From NCBI RefSeq assembly GCF_002269385.1, contig NZ_CP022957.1:2599001-2663000 (forward strand): a stretch of DNA of 64,000 nucleotides, written 5' to 3'. The notes under the pieces were generated by a model, which worked only from the letters and a program-made list of their open reading frames with translations, did no database searches and was not told the origin of the DNA. Below, one piece after another: positions 55,401 to 63,560 of this stretch (position 1 is the first letter of the stretch; every line of letters starts with the position of its first letter). The position numbers and the translations under genes were made by a program. The DNA comes from Maribacter cobaltidurans (GTDB taxonomy: Bacteria; Bacteroidota; Bacteroidia; Flavobacteriales; Flavobacteriaceae).

Positions 55401-56888
55401 AATTTAAAAGACAGGATATACGAGGCAACCCACGAGCGCTTGCGCCCTATATTGCTTACGGCAACGGCGGCCATTATGGGCTTTATCCCAATGGCGATTT
55501 CTACCTCGGGAGGTGCTGAAGTGCAGCGACCATTGGCAACCGTCGTTATTGGTGGCTTGATTACGGCAACCTTTTTAACATTGGTAGTAGTCCCGGTACT
55601 TTATAGTTGGTTGGAATCCCGTAAGGAGCGTAGAAATAATGGTGACGATACGGGTTATATCAAAAAAAGTCAAGCCATCATTCCAGTTTTATTGTTGGTT
55701 GGAGGATTTTTATCATCTGGTAACCTATCGGCCCAAAACAATCCCATCGCTCAAACCTTGACTTTGGATGAAGCTATAGCAATGGCAAGGGAAAATTACC
55801 CCACCCTTAAGGAAGGGCAAGCGTTCATAGACAGGGAACAGGCCTTGAAGGGCACCAGTTTTGACCTGGGCAGCACGTTTTTATATGCCGGCAGGGAAGA
55901 CCAAGGCCTGAATCAGGGAAGACTGCGTACCTTCGGGGTACAACAGGGCAACATTGACCTGCTCTCCGGGTTTTCAAAATCCAGGTTCTATAAGGAACGC
56001 ACCAAGCTGGGCGAGAAATTCTATGACCTTAGTGAGCAGCAGCTGGTACGGGATGTGATGCAGGCCTATTACGAGATTGCCTACAATAAGGCCCGCCTGA
56101 AACTCGCCGAAAGGCTGGACAGCATCTATGCCGATTTTGAAAGTGCGGCCAAATTGAGGTACGATAGCGGTGAGACCGGAAAACTCGCCTATATTTCGGC
56201 TACCTCGGAGTACCAACAAATACAGGTATTAAAGCAACAGTCCTATGATGATATCGAGATCGCCAAAAGGGCATTGAAGCAATATCTGGGAATCGATGGT
56301 TCCATTGATACGATGGATGGGCCTTATGGGATCATAAACCCAATATCGGTTGTGGACACTTTGGATATAAGCAATAACCCGTTGCTGCAGTTCGACCTTC
56401 AGAACGCAGCAGTGGGCAAAGCGAACGTAAAGGTCGAAAAATCCCAGTTCCTGCCAAAGTTCAGTCTGAGCTATGACAATCTCAAGTACAATGATGTTAC
56501 GGGGTTCAATGCCTATCAGGCGGGCATCAGCATCCCTTTGTGGTTCCTTCCGCAAAAAAATAGGGTAAGGGCGGCCAAGGCAGATGCCATGGTGGCCGAA
56601 AACCAGTATTTGACACAAAAGGCGACCACCGAGAGCCTGGTCTCCCAACTGTACAAAGCCCAGGACAAAACGTTGAAGTCGTTGAGGTACTATGAACAAG
56701 CGGCACTGCCACTGGCAGAGGAACAATTGACCACTGCCGAACTGGCAAACAAGGAAGGTGAGATAGACTACATTAGCTATATCACCATCCTCAACAGTGC
56801 CATCAACATCAAAATAAACCATTTGGATTTCATCAACCAATATAACCAACAGGCCATTGAGATACAATATCAATTGGGCAATCTATAA
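52488..56888 (+). CDS. CusA/CzcA-type heavy-metal RND pump fused to a TolC-like outer-membrane factor
   Basis: 1466 residues. Residues 1-1040 are an HME-type RND pump: twelve membrane helices, with the proton-relay motif AIDFGIIVDGAVIIVEG in TM4 (Asp, Asp, Glu present). Residues about 1060-1080 form a second signal-like segment ending LSAQ, followed by a TolC/CusC-type channel (LDEAIAMARENYPTLKEG, GKLAYISATSEYQQ, INQYNQQAIEIQYQLG). Such fusions are known in Bacteroidota. The segment PVLLLVGGFLSSGNLSAQ looks cleavable, so the protein may be split after export. It pairs with the adaptor gene 18 bases downstream. Confidence 0.95.
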   Translation: MINKIISFSINNKFIIGLFIVALVGTGIWSMATINLGSVPDITNNQVQVITVAPNLGTEDIEQFVTYPVELAMANLPDVIELRSVSRFGLSVVTIVFEDEAGTYLPRQLVQEKLTEVAGEIPEGFGTPFMAPITTGLGEIFQYTLKVKEGYEDKYDAMELRTIQDWIVKRQMALVPGVVEVNAFGGYVKQYEVAINPDKLKSFGITMGQVFEALKVNNANTGGAYIEKNHQANFIRGEGLARSLADLENTVVTTQNGTPVLVRDIAEKVGYGNQVRYGAFTQDGHESVGGQILMLKGESPSNVINNVEKRIDEIQKSLPEGVYIEPFLSRAELIARTTSTVEKNLIEGSLIVIFVLVLLLGSLRGGLITASVIPLSLLFAFILMKQFGVWANLMSLGAIDFGIIVDGAVIIVEGMVLHIHQRMKKSKAAIGQAEMDEMAYESGSTMMNSAFFGQLIILIVFTPILFLTGVEGKMFRPMAFTFGFAVLGAIILCLTYVPMVSALFLKPAKNPDHWFAKFENSIDRFSDKIMAGLNKAYKPLLSFALRFKAGIVLGAVALLAIAGFIFSTMGGEFIPKLDEGDIAMQALIKPGSSLTESIEASKKLQNLVNEFPEVKTMISRIGVAEIPTDPMPMDIADSYIILEKDKSKWTSAESKEELIEKIKEKISVIPGVNFVFTQPVELRFNELLTGVREDVAIKIYGEDLNVLAEKAQEMAAIIQTVDGAGDVRAEATSGLPQMTVVYNRAKMAQYGVTIDKLNDYVSAAFAGESASVIFEGEKRFEVVIRLAEAYRKDINNLKNLYIDLPSGNQVPLKELADISYKPGPMQISRDNTYRRIYVGVNVRGRDVKSMVEEVQQKLDAQLKLPPGYYITYGGSFENLQRATDRLMIVVPIALFLIFILLYFALSSFSQSVMIYMAVPLAAIGGVFALWIRGMPFSISAGVGFIVLFGVAVLNGLVLINKFNDLKESGMTNLKDRIYEATHERLRPILLTATAAIMGFIPMAISTSGGAEVQRPLATVVIGGLITATFLTLVVVPVLYSWLESRKERRNNGDDTGYIKKSQAIIPVLLLVGGFLSSGNLSAQNNPIAQTLTLDEAIAMARENYPTLKEGQAFIDREQALKGTSFDLGSTFLYAGREDQGLNQGRLRTFGVQQGNIDLLSGFSKSRFYKERTKLGEKFYDLSEQQLVRDVMQAYYEIAYNKARLKLAERLDSIYADFESAAKLRYDSGETGKLAYISATSEYQQIQVLKQQSYDDIEIAKRALKQYLGIDGSIDTMDGPYGIINPISVVDTLDISNNPLLQFDLQNAAVGKANVKVEKSQFLPKFSLSYDNLKYNDVTGFNAYQAGISIPLWFLPQKNRVRAAKADAMVAENQYLTQKATTESLVSQLYKAQDKTLKSLRYYEQAALPLAEEQLTTAELANKEGEIDYISYITILNSAINIKINHLDFINQYNQQAIEIQYQLGNL

Positions 56889-56906
56889 TCTTAAAAAGAA
56901 AGAAAA

Positions 56907-58148
56907 ATGAAGAATATACTATTAGTTAGTACCGTATTATTGACACTTATGTTTCTGAGCTGTAACGATGCCCCAAAATCCGAGCTTGGGCATAACGAAA
57001 CGGAAGGCGTATCAAAAACCGAAGCTAGTGGAGAAGATGCGCATGGCGAAGAAGGCCACGAAGAGGAAGAAGGGGAAGAAGGTGTTGTAGCAATCTCAAA
57101 ACAACAGGCCGAAACCATCGGTCTGGAAACGAAACCTCTGGAGGAACGTAATTTAGGGAACAACATTAAGGTAACAGGAACACTCGAACTCTTCCCACAG
57201 GACAGGGCAAACATTAGTCCCTTTATTGGTGGAAATGTTAGCTCGATCAAGGTAGTACCGGGCAACATTGTGCGCAAGGGACAGGTGTTGGCCTATATAG
57301 AACACCCGGATATCATCGCCATGCAACAGGAATACCAGGAAAAGAATGACGAACTGGTATTTTTAAAGCAGGATTTTGAGCGCAAAAAGACCCTCTATGA
57401 CAAAGGGGTTTCCTCTGGCAAGGAATTCCAAATGGCGCAATCCAAATTTCGTTCCACCACTTCCAGTGTAAACGGCCTAAAGTCCAAACTACGCTTGTTG
57501 GGACTGGACCCTTCCAAAGTGGCCGAAGGGGAGATCTATTCTGCCATCCCCATTATTACGCCCATTAGTGGCTATGTGGGCGAAGTAATGGTAAGCCTGG
57601 GCGATTATGTGGCCCCACAATCCAAAATGTTCTCGATAAGCGATAATTCGAAAATCTATGTCAATTTCAAAGTATATGAAAAGGACATCAAGCAGGTCAA
57701 GGAGGGACAACAGATTTATTTTTCAACAGCCTCAAAACCTAATGAATTGTTAAAGGCCACCGTGCGTTCCATAGGGCAGACGTTTGAGAGCGACCCAAAG
57801 GCCATAGAGGTATTGGCAGATATCGAGAATAAAGACAAGGACCTTTTGCCCGGAATGTATGTGGAGGGAAGAATTGTACAAGGAGAAAAATCAGGCTTTG
57901 CTGTTCCCGAGGAAGCTATTGTCCAGGAAGGTGAACAGTCTTATATCTTCATCATGGATGAGGATGAAGAACCTGTTGAAAATAAAATGAAATATAAACG
58001 CATCCCCGTGAGCACGGGGGTCAACGATCTGGGGTTTGTAGAAGTTAACCTGCCTGCAGGAACACCCGAAAATATCAAAATAGTAACAAATGGGGCCTAT
58101 ACTCTTTCTTCAGAAATGGTGAAAGGCGAATTGGAGCACGGACATTAA
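56907..58148 (+). CDS. Periplasmic adaptor of the metal RND system (CusB/CzcB-like)
   Basis: 413 residues. Lipobox FLSC after MKNILLVSTVLLTLMFL (Cys19). A His/Glu-rich, metal-binding-like stretch lies at about 45-63 (GEDAHGEEGHEEEEGEEG). Then come the lipoyl/hairpin part (GNNIKVTGTLELFPQDRA, VVPGNIVRKGQVLAYI), a coiled hairpin (about 150-195), the beta-barrel (KIYVNFKVYEKDIKQV) and the membrane-proximal domain (GFAVPEEAIVQEGEQSYIF). It bridges pump and outer-membrane factor. Substrate choice between Zn, Cd, Co and Cu is not decided by sequence. Confidence 0.94.
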   Translation: MKNILLVSTVLLTLMFLSCNDAPKSELGHNETEGVSKTEASGEDAHGEEGHEEEEGEEGVVAISKQQAETIGLETKPLEERNLGNNIKVTGTLELFPQDRANISPFIGGNVSSIKVVPGNIVRKGQVLAYIEHPDIIAMQQEYQEKNDELVFLKQDFERKKTLYDKGVSSGKEFQMAQSKFRSTTSSVNGLKSKLRLLGLDPSKVAEGEIYSAIPIITPISGYVGEVMVSLGDYVAPQSKMFSISDNSKIYVNFKVYEKDIKQVKEGQQIYFSTASKPNELLKATVRSIGQTFESDPKAIEVLADIENKDKDLLPGMYVEGRIVQGEKSGFAVPEEAIVQEGEQSYIFIMDEDEEPVENKMKYKRIPVSTGVNDLGFVEVNLPAGTPENIKIVTNGAYTLSSEMVKGELEHGH

Positions 58149-58263
58149 TTCTCTAAAAATCAAGGATTTTGATTCCGAGTTTGTTTATCGACTTAATTTA
58201 GTTAGTTAAAAATTAAAGAACAGGCTCGGTTCAAAATCGATTAAAAATTTAAACATTTTAAAA

Positions 58264-58602
58264 ATGAAAGAAATAAAAGCATTTGTTAAACCGAACAGGA
58301 TACAAAGGGTCATCGAAGCCCTTAGCGATAAAGGTTTTAAAAGTATGACGCTTTCACAGGCGGAGGGTACTGGAGCATTCAAAGCAAAAGGCGCGAAGCC
58401 CTCATTGGATTTTCACGTAACCGATAGTCCGGTGGTAAAAGTGGAGCTGGTATGTCAAAATGAAGAAGCACAATCGGCAATCGATATTATTACGGAAAAC
58501 GGTAAAACGCCCGACCCAGGGGACGGTATCATCTATTTATCGGATATTGAGGATGCCTTCCAGATCAAAACGGGGGAATCCTTAAAACGGTACGACCTCT
58601 GA
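58264..58602 (+). CDS. PII-like signalling protein (PII-NG type)
   Basis: 112 residues, one PII fold: MKEIKAFVKPNRIQRVIEAL, then a T-loop region unlike GlnB (EGTGAFKAKGAKPSLDFH), and CQNEEAQSAIDIITENGK with GDGIIYLSDIEDAF. The GlnB uridylation tyrosine and signature are absent. PII-like proteins of this type are known next to heavy-metal efflux genes in many bacteria and are thought to bind small ligands or metal there. It follows cusB by 115 bases and precedes the Fur-like gene by ten. Confidence 0.85.
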   Translation: MKEIKAFVKPNRIQRVIEALSDKGFKSMTLSQAEGTGAFKAKGAKPSLDFHVTDSPVVKVELVCQNEEAQSAIDIITENGKTPDPGDGIIYLSDIEDAFQIKTGESLKRYDL

Positions 58603-58612
58603 CCCATCGCAC

Positions 58613-59035
58613 ATGGAAAAAATCGTCAAAAAATTGGAGAGCAAGGGAATACGACCCACACCGATGCGACTGTTGACCTATAAAAAGTTACTGCAAAGCG
58701 AGGTAGCCATCAGTTTGGGAGAGCTAGAGAATTTTTTCGAGAAATCGGAAAGGAGCACCCTTTTCCGGACGATGAAAACATTTGAGGAAAAAAATATTGT
58801 ACATCAGATAGCGGACGGTACAGGGATTATGAAATATGCACTCTGTGAGGAAAACTGTGGATGTGAGGTGGGCAGCGACCTGCACCTACATTTTCACTGC
58901 ACCCAGTGTAACGAGACCGTTTGTTTGACCGATCGTAAAATCCCACAGGTAAACCTGCCTCAAGGATATATGGCAGACGATATCAATCTGGTCGTAACGG
59001 GAGTATGCAATAAATGCAGTGGCAATTTGGAGTAG
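58613..59035 (+). CDS. Fur-family metal-responsive repressor
   Basis: 140 residues. N-terminal winged helix (GIRPTPMRLLTYKKLLQSEV, SERSTLFRTMKTFEEKNIV). Zinc site with CTQCNETVC and CNKCSGN, and a histidine-rich hinge (DLHLHFHC). Typical Fur/Zur-like length. It is inside the metal operon, which suggests it represses this operon when metal is low or activates it on metal excess (inference). The start ATG is ten bases after the PII-like stop. Confidence 0.92.
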   Translation: MEKIVKKLESKGIRPTPMRLLTYKKLLQSEVAISLGELENFFEKSERSTLFRTMKTFEEKNIVHQIADGTGIMKYALCEENCGCEVGSDLHLHFHCTQCNETVCLTDRKIPQVNLPQGYMADDINLVVTGVCNKCSGNLE

Positions 59036-59069
59036 CCTTAAAGGCCAATAACATCAAAAGAATACGACG

Positions 59070-59441
59070 ATGATAGCAATCTATAAAAAAGACCAAATCA
59101 TATATACCATCGCAGATCAAGAAATGGATGCCGATGATGGGGCGACCTTGGTCAAGGCCCTGAATGAACATTTGAAAAGCAATGAACAAGCCGCTTGGTA
59201 TATGGAAATGGAGCCTCGCAAAAAAGGAGTGAAGAAAAGCAGCGGTGAGAGGTTGGATTTTTCCTTTCCCGAAGAAACACGGCTTAAGAAAATAGCCTTG
59301 GTGGGCGAAAAAACTTGGCAAGAACGGTTTACCGAATCGTTATTACCGTTTAGCGAAGCCCATATAAAATATTTCGGACCTGAAGATGGAAACATGGCCA
59401 ACAACTGGCTCGAACAAACAAGCAATAGCAATAGTAACTGA
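59070..59441 (+). CDS. SpoIIAA-like (STAS/SEC14-type) protein 1
   Basis: 123 residues. The first half is divergent, while the second half carries the family motif KKIALVGEKTWQERFTES and AHIKYFGPEDGNMANNW seen also in the paralogues at 60578 and 63192. SpoIIAA-like domains bind lipids or proteins. The N-terminus is shortened relative to the paralogues and has an extra Lys-rich loop (KKGVKKSSG). It lies between the Fur-like and SHOCT genes. Confidence 0.75.
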   Translation: MIAIYKKDQIIYTIADQEMDADDGATLVKALNEHLKSNEQAAWYMEMEPRKKGVKKSSGERLDFSFPEETRLKKIALVGEKTWQERFTESLLPFSEAHIKYFGPEDGNMANNWLEQTSNSNSN

Positions 59442-59468
59442 AACATGAATCTTTAAATCTAGAAAATT

Positions 59469-59687
59469 ATGATGGACAATTGGTATTTTGGGGGAATGCA
59501 CTGGATATGGTGGGGGTTATGGATAATCCTCATCTTCTGGATATTTTTAATTCCCTACCCCACACCGGGACAGAAAAACAGAAAGGACAGGGCAATGGAA
59601 GCCCTGAGGGAGCGGTACGCCCGTGGCGAAATCGACGAAGAGGAGTTTGAGAAACGCAAGACGGTCTTGTTAAAGAACAAAAAATAA
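59469..59687 (+). CDS. SHOCT-domain membrane protein
   Basis: 72 residues. One Trp-rich membrane helix (WIWWGLWIILIFWIFLIPY) is followed by the SHOCT motif AMEALRERYARGEIDEEEFEKR, a short C-terminal domain of bacterial membrane proteins with unknown role. Starts MMDNWYFGGMHW; length is typical. It lies 27 bases after SpoIIAA-like 1. Confidence 0.9.
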   Translation: MMDNWYFGGMHWIWWGLWIILIFWIFLIPYPTPGQKNRKDRAMEALRERYARGEIDEEEFEKRKTVLLKNKK

Positions 59688-59729
59688 CAGTGTTTTGCTT
59701 TTGACCGAACGACCATAACACCGTTATCT

Positions 59730-60500
59730 ATGCAAAGAAAAAAAATAGGGATATGGCTTTTGGCAGGCTTTGCCTTTGGACTGTTCATCATTCAGCCCTT
59801 GGGACTATCACTTTACTTATATGATGAAAGAGGAGATACTGGTAACTGGTACGTACTTTTTTTAAAAACCATTAAAAACACGATACGCTTTGGTGATTTA
59901 GACCAAATATTCAAAAATGTTTTGTTCGGGATTATGGGCAGCAGCCTTGTCTTTATGGTTTTTCTAAGAAATAAAATTTTCATTTTAACAAAGAAAAGGA
60001 ATGACGGCAATGCAATTATAGCGCTTATCAAAGATGGCGAAAATCAGTTTGTGGAATTCAAGGCTACCCTGAGGTGGGATTTACGTCAATCCAAAGTGAA
60101 TAAACAGTTGGAATTTGTTATTGCCAAGACCATTGCGGGCTTTATGAACACCAACGGTGGTAAATTGCTTATAGGAGTAGATGATAACGGCAACATCCTT
60201 GGTTTAAATCAGGATTTTGAAACTTTGAAAAAACCTGATAAAGATGGTTTTGAGCAATACTTGATGCAGTTGATAGCCCTAGAATTGGGCACCCATTTAT
60301 GTACGGCTGTAAATGTATCTTTTTACAGATATGGAGAAAATGACGTGTGCTACATAGAAATAGCCCCGGCCAAAACACCGGTCTATCTAAGTCAGGACGG
60401 GAGGTCACGGTTTTATATTAGAACGGGCAACGGAACGCGCGAACTCGATTTGCCCGAAGCCTTGGTATATATAGGTAAGGAAAAGGAACAGTACAATTAA
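59730..60500 (+). CDS. Membrane-anchored Schlafen-like AlbA_2 domain protein
   Basis: 256 residues. Two membrane helices are at about 7-27 and 62-83. The C-terminal 150 residues are an AlbA_2 (Schlafen-like ATP-binding) domain: GENQFVEFKATLRWD, IAKTIAGFMNTNGGKLLIGVDD and VYLSQDGRSRFYIRTGNGTREL. AlbA_2 proteins are usually soluble; the anchor here is unusual. It is part of the metal island on the same strand. Confidence 0.88.
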   Translation: MQRKKIGIWLLAGFAFGLFIIQPLGLSLYLYDERGDTGNWYVLFLKTIKNTIRFGDLDQIFKNVLFGIMGSSLVFMVFLRNKIFILTKKRNDGNAIIALIKDGENQFVEFKATLRWDLRQSKVNKQLEFVIAKTIAGFMNTNGGKLLIGVDDNGNILGLNQDFETLKKPDKDGFEQYLMQLIALELGTHLCTAVNVSFYRYGENDVCYIEIAPAKTPVYLSQDGRSRFYIRTGNGTRELDLPEALVYIGKEKEQYN

Positions 60501-60577
60501 ATACGGGAGGCTATCGGGAGGTGTGGGATGGATTATTTGCAATTCCGTTGCACGTATATGAATACTAACTTTATCAG

Positions 60578-60937
60578 ATGTTGCAGATTACAGACATAAA
60601 GAGCGAAAATGTGGTTGCCACAATTGCTAGCGGTAAACTCAGCCAGCATGATCTTGAAAAAATACACCCGCTTATCCATAGTATTCTTGAAAAAGGATTA
60701 AAGGTTCGGTGGTATTTTGAGATGAACGATTTTCAAGGGTGGCACATAGAAGGGCTATGGAAAGATTTCACTAAAGATGTTGAACACGAAAAGGAGTATG
60801 AAAAAATAGCATTGGTCGGCGAAAAAAAGTGGCGAAAGTGGGCCACCCAATTTATGAAACCGTTTTGCAATGCCGAAATCAAATATTTTGGTCCAGACCA
60901 AAAACAGGAAGCCAAAATATGGATTGAAAGTAACTGA
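60578..60937 (+). CDS. SpoIIAA-like protein 2
   Basis: 119 residues with the full family pattern: VVATIASGKLSQHDLEKIHPL, RWYFEMNDFQGWHIEG, YEKIALVGEKKWRKW and AEIKYFGPDQKQEAKIW. Closest to the copy at 63192-63560. The function of these proteins in metal islands is unknown. Confidence 0.85.
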   Translation: MLQITDIKSENVVATIASGKLSQHDLEKIHPLIHSILEKGLKVRWYFEMNDFQGWHIEGLWKDFTKDVEHEKEYEKIALVGEKKWRKWATQFMKPFCNAEIKYFGPDQKQEAKIWIESN

Positions 60938-60987
60938 TGATAGGGCATTGGATGATTAACTAAAGAATAACTAAAAAATAAACTGAT

Positions 60988-61263
60988 ATGGGATTTTTAA
61001 AACATTTATTTAGAGGCTCCGGATATGGAGGCCATCATTCCCGCGGACATCACAATAAACGCGGTTATGGCTATAGGGAAGATAGTTCAGATGCAAAGGT
61101 TATGATTCGTTGCACGGCCTGTGGTGAGAAAAATGAAGAGAGCGCAGCCTTTTGTAAAAAGTGCGGTTCACCTTTAGGCAAGTTTAAGTGTAGCAACTGT
61201 AACGAGAGTGTGCCGGTCGAGGCAAAATTTTGCCCTAATTGCGGTACTGAAGTAAAACAATAG
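60988..61263 (+). CDS. Double zinc-ribbon protein
   Basis: 91 residues. A His/Gly/Arg-rich leader (GHHSRGHHNKRGYGYR) precedes two zinc ribbons: CTACGEKNEESAAFCKKCG and CSNCNESVPVEAKFCPNCG. Likely to bind zinc or nucleic acid. The stop overlaps the spacing to the next ATG by a single base step, so it is translationally coupled with the YceI-like gene. Confidence 0.88.
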   Translation: MGFLKHLFRGSGYGGHHSRGHHNKRGYGYREDSSDAKVMIRCTACGEKNEESAAFCKKCGSPLGKFKCSNCNESVPVEAKFCPNCGTEVKQ

Positions 61264-61806
61264 ATGAAATACTATCTTTTAATAATCCTGTTTTTTGGTT
61301 TCCTGAAAGCGAACGCCCAAAAAATTTACAGGACCGAAGAAGGCCACGTTGAGATGATGGCAAGGGTCGATAGTGTAACCTTTAAGGCAGAAAGTCACAA
61401 ACTGGCATTATATCTCGACTATGATTCCAAAGTGGTCAGTGGGGTACTCGACCTTAAAACGCTATCGACCAACAACCCTGAAATCAGCGCAATGCTGGAA
61501 AGGCAGGAAGACCCCTTGATGCTTCGGTTTACCGGTACGGTGCCTTCTGCTGATTTTTTGTCAAAACGGCACGACCCTATCGACTTTAATTGGCTGATAG
61601 ATGTTACTTATCAAGGAAAAGCCTTTAAATCACAATTTAAAGCAACCATTACACATATTGAACAAGGTGTAAGTATGTCGTGTTTGATAAGTGCCAGAGG
61701 ACAGGTTTTGGTGGCTGATACAGGCTTGGATTCCATCATAAAAGGTATCGATGATGCCATAGAGGTGCAGTTTGCACAAATGGTTTTGAAAATGGACAAC
61801 CAGTAA
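61264..61806 (+). CDS. YceI-like periplasmic protein
   Basis: 180 residues. Signal peptide MKYYLLIILFFGFLKANA ending AQ. The mature part has the alternating strands of the YceI lipocalin-like fold (HVEMMARVDSVTFKAESH, VVSGVLDLKTLSTNNPEI). YceI proteins bind isoprenoid or fatty-acid molecules. Its start codon directly follows the zinc-ribbon stop. Confidence 0.75.
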   Translation: MKYYLLIILFFGFLKANAQKIYRTEEGHVEMMARVDSVTFKAESHKLALYLDYDSKVVSGVLDLKTLSTNNPEISAMLERQEDPLMLRFTGTVPSADFLSKRHDPIDFNWLIDVTYQGKAFKSQFKATITHIEQGVSMSCLISARGQVLVADTGLDSIIKGIDDAIEVQFAQMVLKMDNQ

Positions 61807-61820
61807 TTTAATAAAAAAAT

Positions 61821-62147
61821 ATGGGAACTTGGAACGATAGGCTATATCATAAAATATTCAATAGTACGGTAATAATGATGGTAATCGTTACAGCCTCTTT
61901 GGGTATAGGAATGATGGGGTATCATTTTTTGTTGGGCTTAAGTTGGATAGATAGTTTTTTAAATGCCGCAATGATTCTTACGGGAATGGGACCATTAGAC
62001 GAAGCAAATACCAATGCCGGCAAACTTTTTTCTGGGATTTATGCAATGTATTCTGGAATCGTCTTCCTTTCTGCCATTGCTATTTTCATCTATCCAATTA
62101 TACAAAAAATAGGAAAGAAGTTTGAGCACCAGCATAAACAAGAATGA
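61821..62147 (+). CDS. Small membrane protein, possibly ion-channel-like
   Basis: 108 residues with two or three membrane helices (VIMMVIVTASLGIGMMGYHF, SGIYAMYSGIVFLSAIAIFI) and between them the loop FLNAAMILTGMGPLDEAN, which sits where a potassium-channel pore helix and filter would be but lacks the TVGYG motif. I cannot assign a family. It ends KFEHQHKQE with a His-containing tail and precedes the bestrophin gene. Confidence 0.6.
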   Translation: MGTWNDRLYHKIFNSTVIMMVIVTASLGIGMMGYHFLLGLSWIDSFLNAAMILTGMGPLDEANTNAGKLFSGIYAMYSGIVFLSAIAIFIYPIIQKIGKKFEHQHKQE

Positions 62148-62205
62148 AAAGTATAAACGGAAATTACCAGCAAACAATTTTAAAACATAAAAATAAACAA
62201 ACAAA

Positions 62206-63096
62206 ATGCTCTTAAACAAACGGATATCCATCTGGTCCTTTCTTAAATACATTAAATATGACATTATATTTATTGTGTTTTATGCCATAACTATGGGTAT
62301 TTTAGACCAATTCGGTTTTCTAAGTAAAATTTCGATACCTATAGCCGTTACAGGGGTTTTCGGGACTGCTGTGGCACTACTGTTAGGTTTCAGAACCAAT
62401 CAAGCCTATGAACGCTGGTGGGAAGCCCGTATTATTTGGGGCGCCATTGTCAACGACTCTCGTACTTTGGTACGACAGGGCATAACCTTTTATGACCGAC
62501 AGGATAGTCAGTATGAATTTAGGATTAAAGAAATAGTTTTACGACAAATTGTGTGGTGCTATGCACTGGGTGAGTCCTTAAGGAAAGTGGACTTTTCCCC
62601 TAAGGTAGCTAGCTATTTAAAAATTCAGGACATTAATGACCAAAATGTTCCCAATGCTATTCTATTAAAACATTCTGAAGCCTTATCAGAAGCCCGCAAC
62701 GATAAGGCAATCAATAAATTCCAACAGGTACAAATTGACAGTACTGTTGCGCGTCTTTGCGATTCAATGGGCAAATGCGAAAGGATTAAAAACACGGTAT
62801 TCCCCAAGGCACATAGCCTGTTGATCCACCTCATCATTTATGTTTTTGCCACAATGCTTCCGTTTGGTTTGTCCGATAATTACCTCTCTGTGGAAATTGG
62901 CCTTACCATCGCTATCCCTATCATCTTTATAGCCATTGAGAAAACATCAATTTTAATGCAGGATCCCTTTGAAAACAACCCAATGGACACACCAATGACC
63001 GATTTGGCCCAAACTATAGAAATCAATTTAAAGCAGATGACAGGTGATGAGGACATCCCACAGAAAAAGAAACCTGAAACATATTACGTTTTATAA
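62206..63096 (+). CDS. Bestrophin-family anion channel
   Basis: 296 residues. N-terminal helices (IIFIVFYAITMGILDQFGFL), the family motif FRTNQAYERWWEARIIWGAI and the C-terminal ALLLGF / PFENNPMDTPMTDLAQTIE. Bacterial bestrophins (UPF0187) conduct ions across the inner membrane. Length is normal. It lies in the metal island between the small membrane protein and the third SpoIIAA-like gene. Confidence 0.92.
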   Translation: MLLNKRISIWSFLKYIKYDIIFIVFYAITMGILDQFGFLSKISIPIAVTGVFGTAVALLLGFRTNQAYERWWEARIIWGAIVNDSRTLVRQGITFYDRQDSQYEFRIKEIVLRQIVWCYALGESLRKVDFSPKVASYLKIQDINDQNVPNAILLKHSEALSEARNDKAINKFQQVQIDSTVARLCDSMGKCERIKNTVFPKAHSLLIHLIIYVFATMLPFGLSDNYLSVEIGLTIAIPIIFIAIEKTSILMQDPFENNPMDTPMTDLAQTIEINLKQMTGDEDIPQKKKPETYYVL

Positions 63097-63142
63097 TAAT
63101 AAGGTGTAACCTGAATTAACGCTAATAGCCGGATTGGAGGGC

Positions 63143-63170
63143 TGCTTTGCTGAGCTTGACGGCGAAGCTT
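63143..63170 (+). repeat. REP-like fragment
   Basis: The stretch around GCTGAGCTTGACGGCGAAGC resembles the interspersed CTGAGCTTGTCGAAG-type repeats of flavobacteria. A related complement-type piece (CCTTCGGCTTCACTCAGGG) stands at 37863-37881. Both are single imperfect copies here. Confidence 0.35.
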
Positions 63171-63191
63171 CAATAGAACAATTTAAAATTT

Positions 63192-63560
63192 ATGAATATG
63201 TTACAGATCTTAAATTTAAAGCAAGAGAACCTTGTTGCCGCTAAAATCAGCGGAAAACTTACGGAAAAGGATATGGAAAAGATGCATCCGCTCATCCACC
63301 AAATCATTGAAAAAGGCCATAAAGTGGATTTCTATTTTGAAATGGAAGATTTTGAAGGCTATACCCTTAAAGGCTTTTGGGAAGACCTAAAGATTGATTC
63401 GGCACACTTGGGAGATTATGGCAAGATGGCTTTTGTGGGCAACAAAAAATGGCAGGAATGGGCCGCGAAGGCAACTGATTTTTTCATAAAGTCTGAAGTT
63501 AAATTTTTTGATATTAAAAATAAAGAGCAGGCAATGACCTGGGTCTCAACAAAAGGATGA
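63192..63560 (+). CDS. SpoIIAA-like protein 3
   Basis: 122 residues: LVAAKISGKLTEKDMEKMHPL, DFYFEMEDFEGYTLKG, YGKMAFVGNKKWQEW and SEVKFFDIKNKEQAMTW. Highly similar in layout to the copy at 60578. Its stop overlaps the P-type ATPase start by four bases (ATGA), so the two are translationally coupled. Confidence 0.85.
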   Translation: MNMLQILNLKQENLVAAKISGKLTEKDMEKMHPLIHQIIEKGHKVDFYFEMEDFEGYTLKGFWEDLKIDSAHLGDYGKMAFVGNKKWQEWAAKATDFFIKSEVKFFDIKNKEQAMTWVSTKG

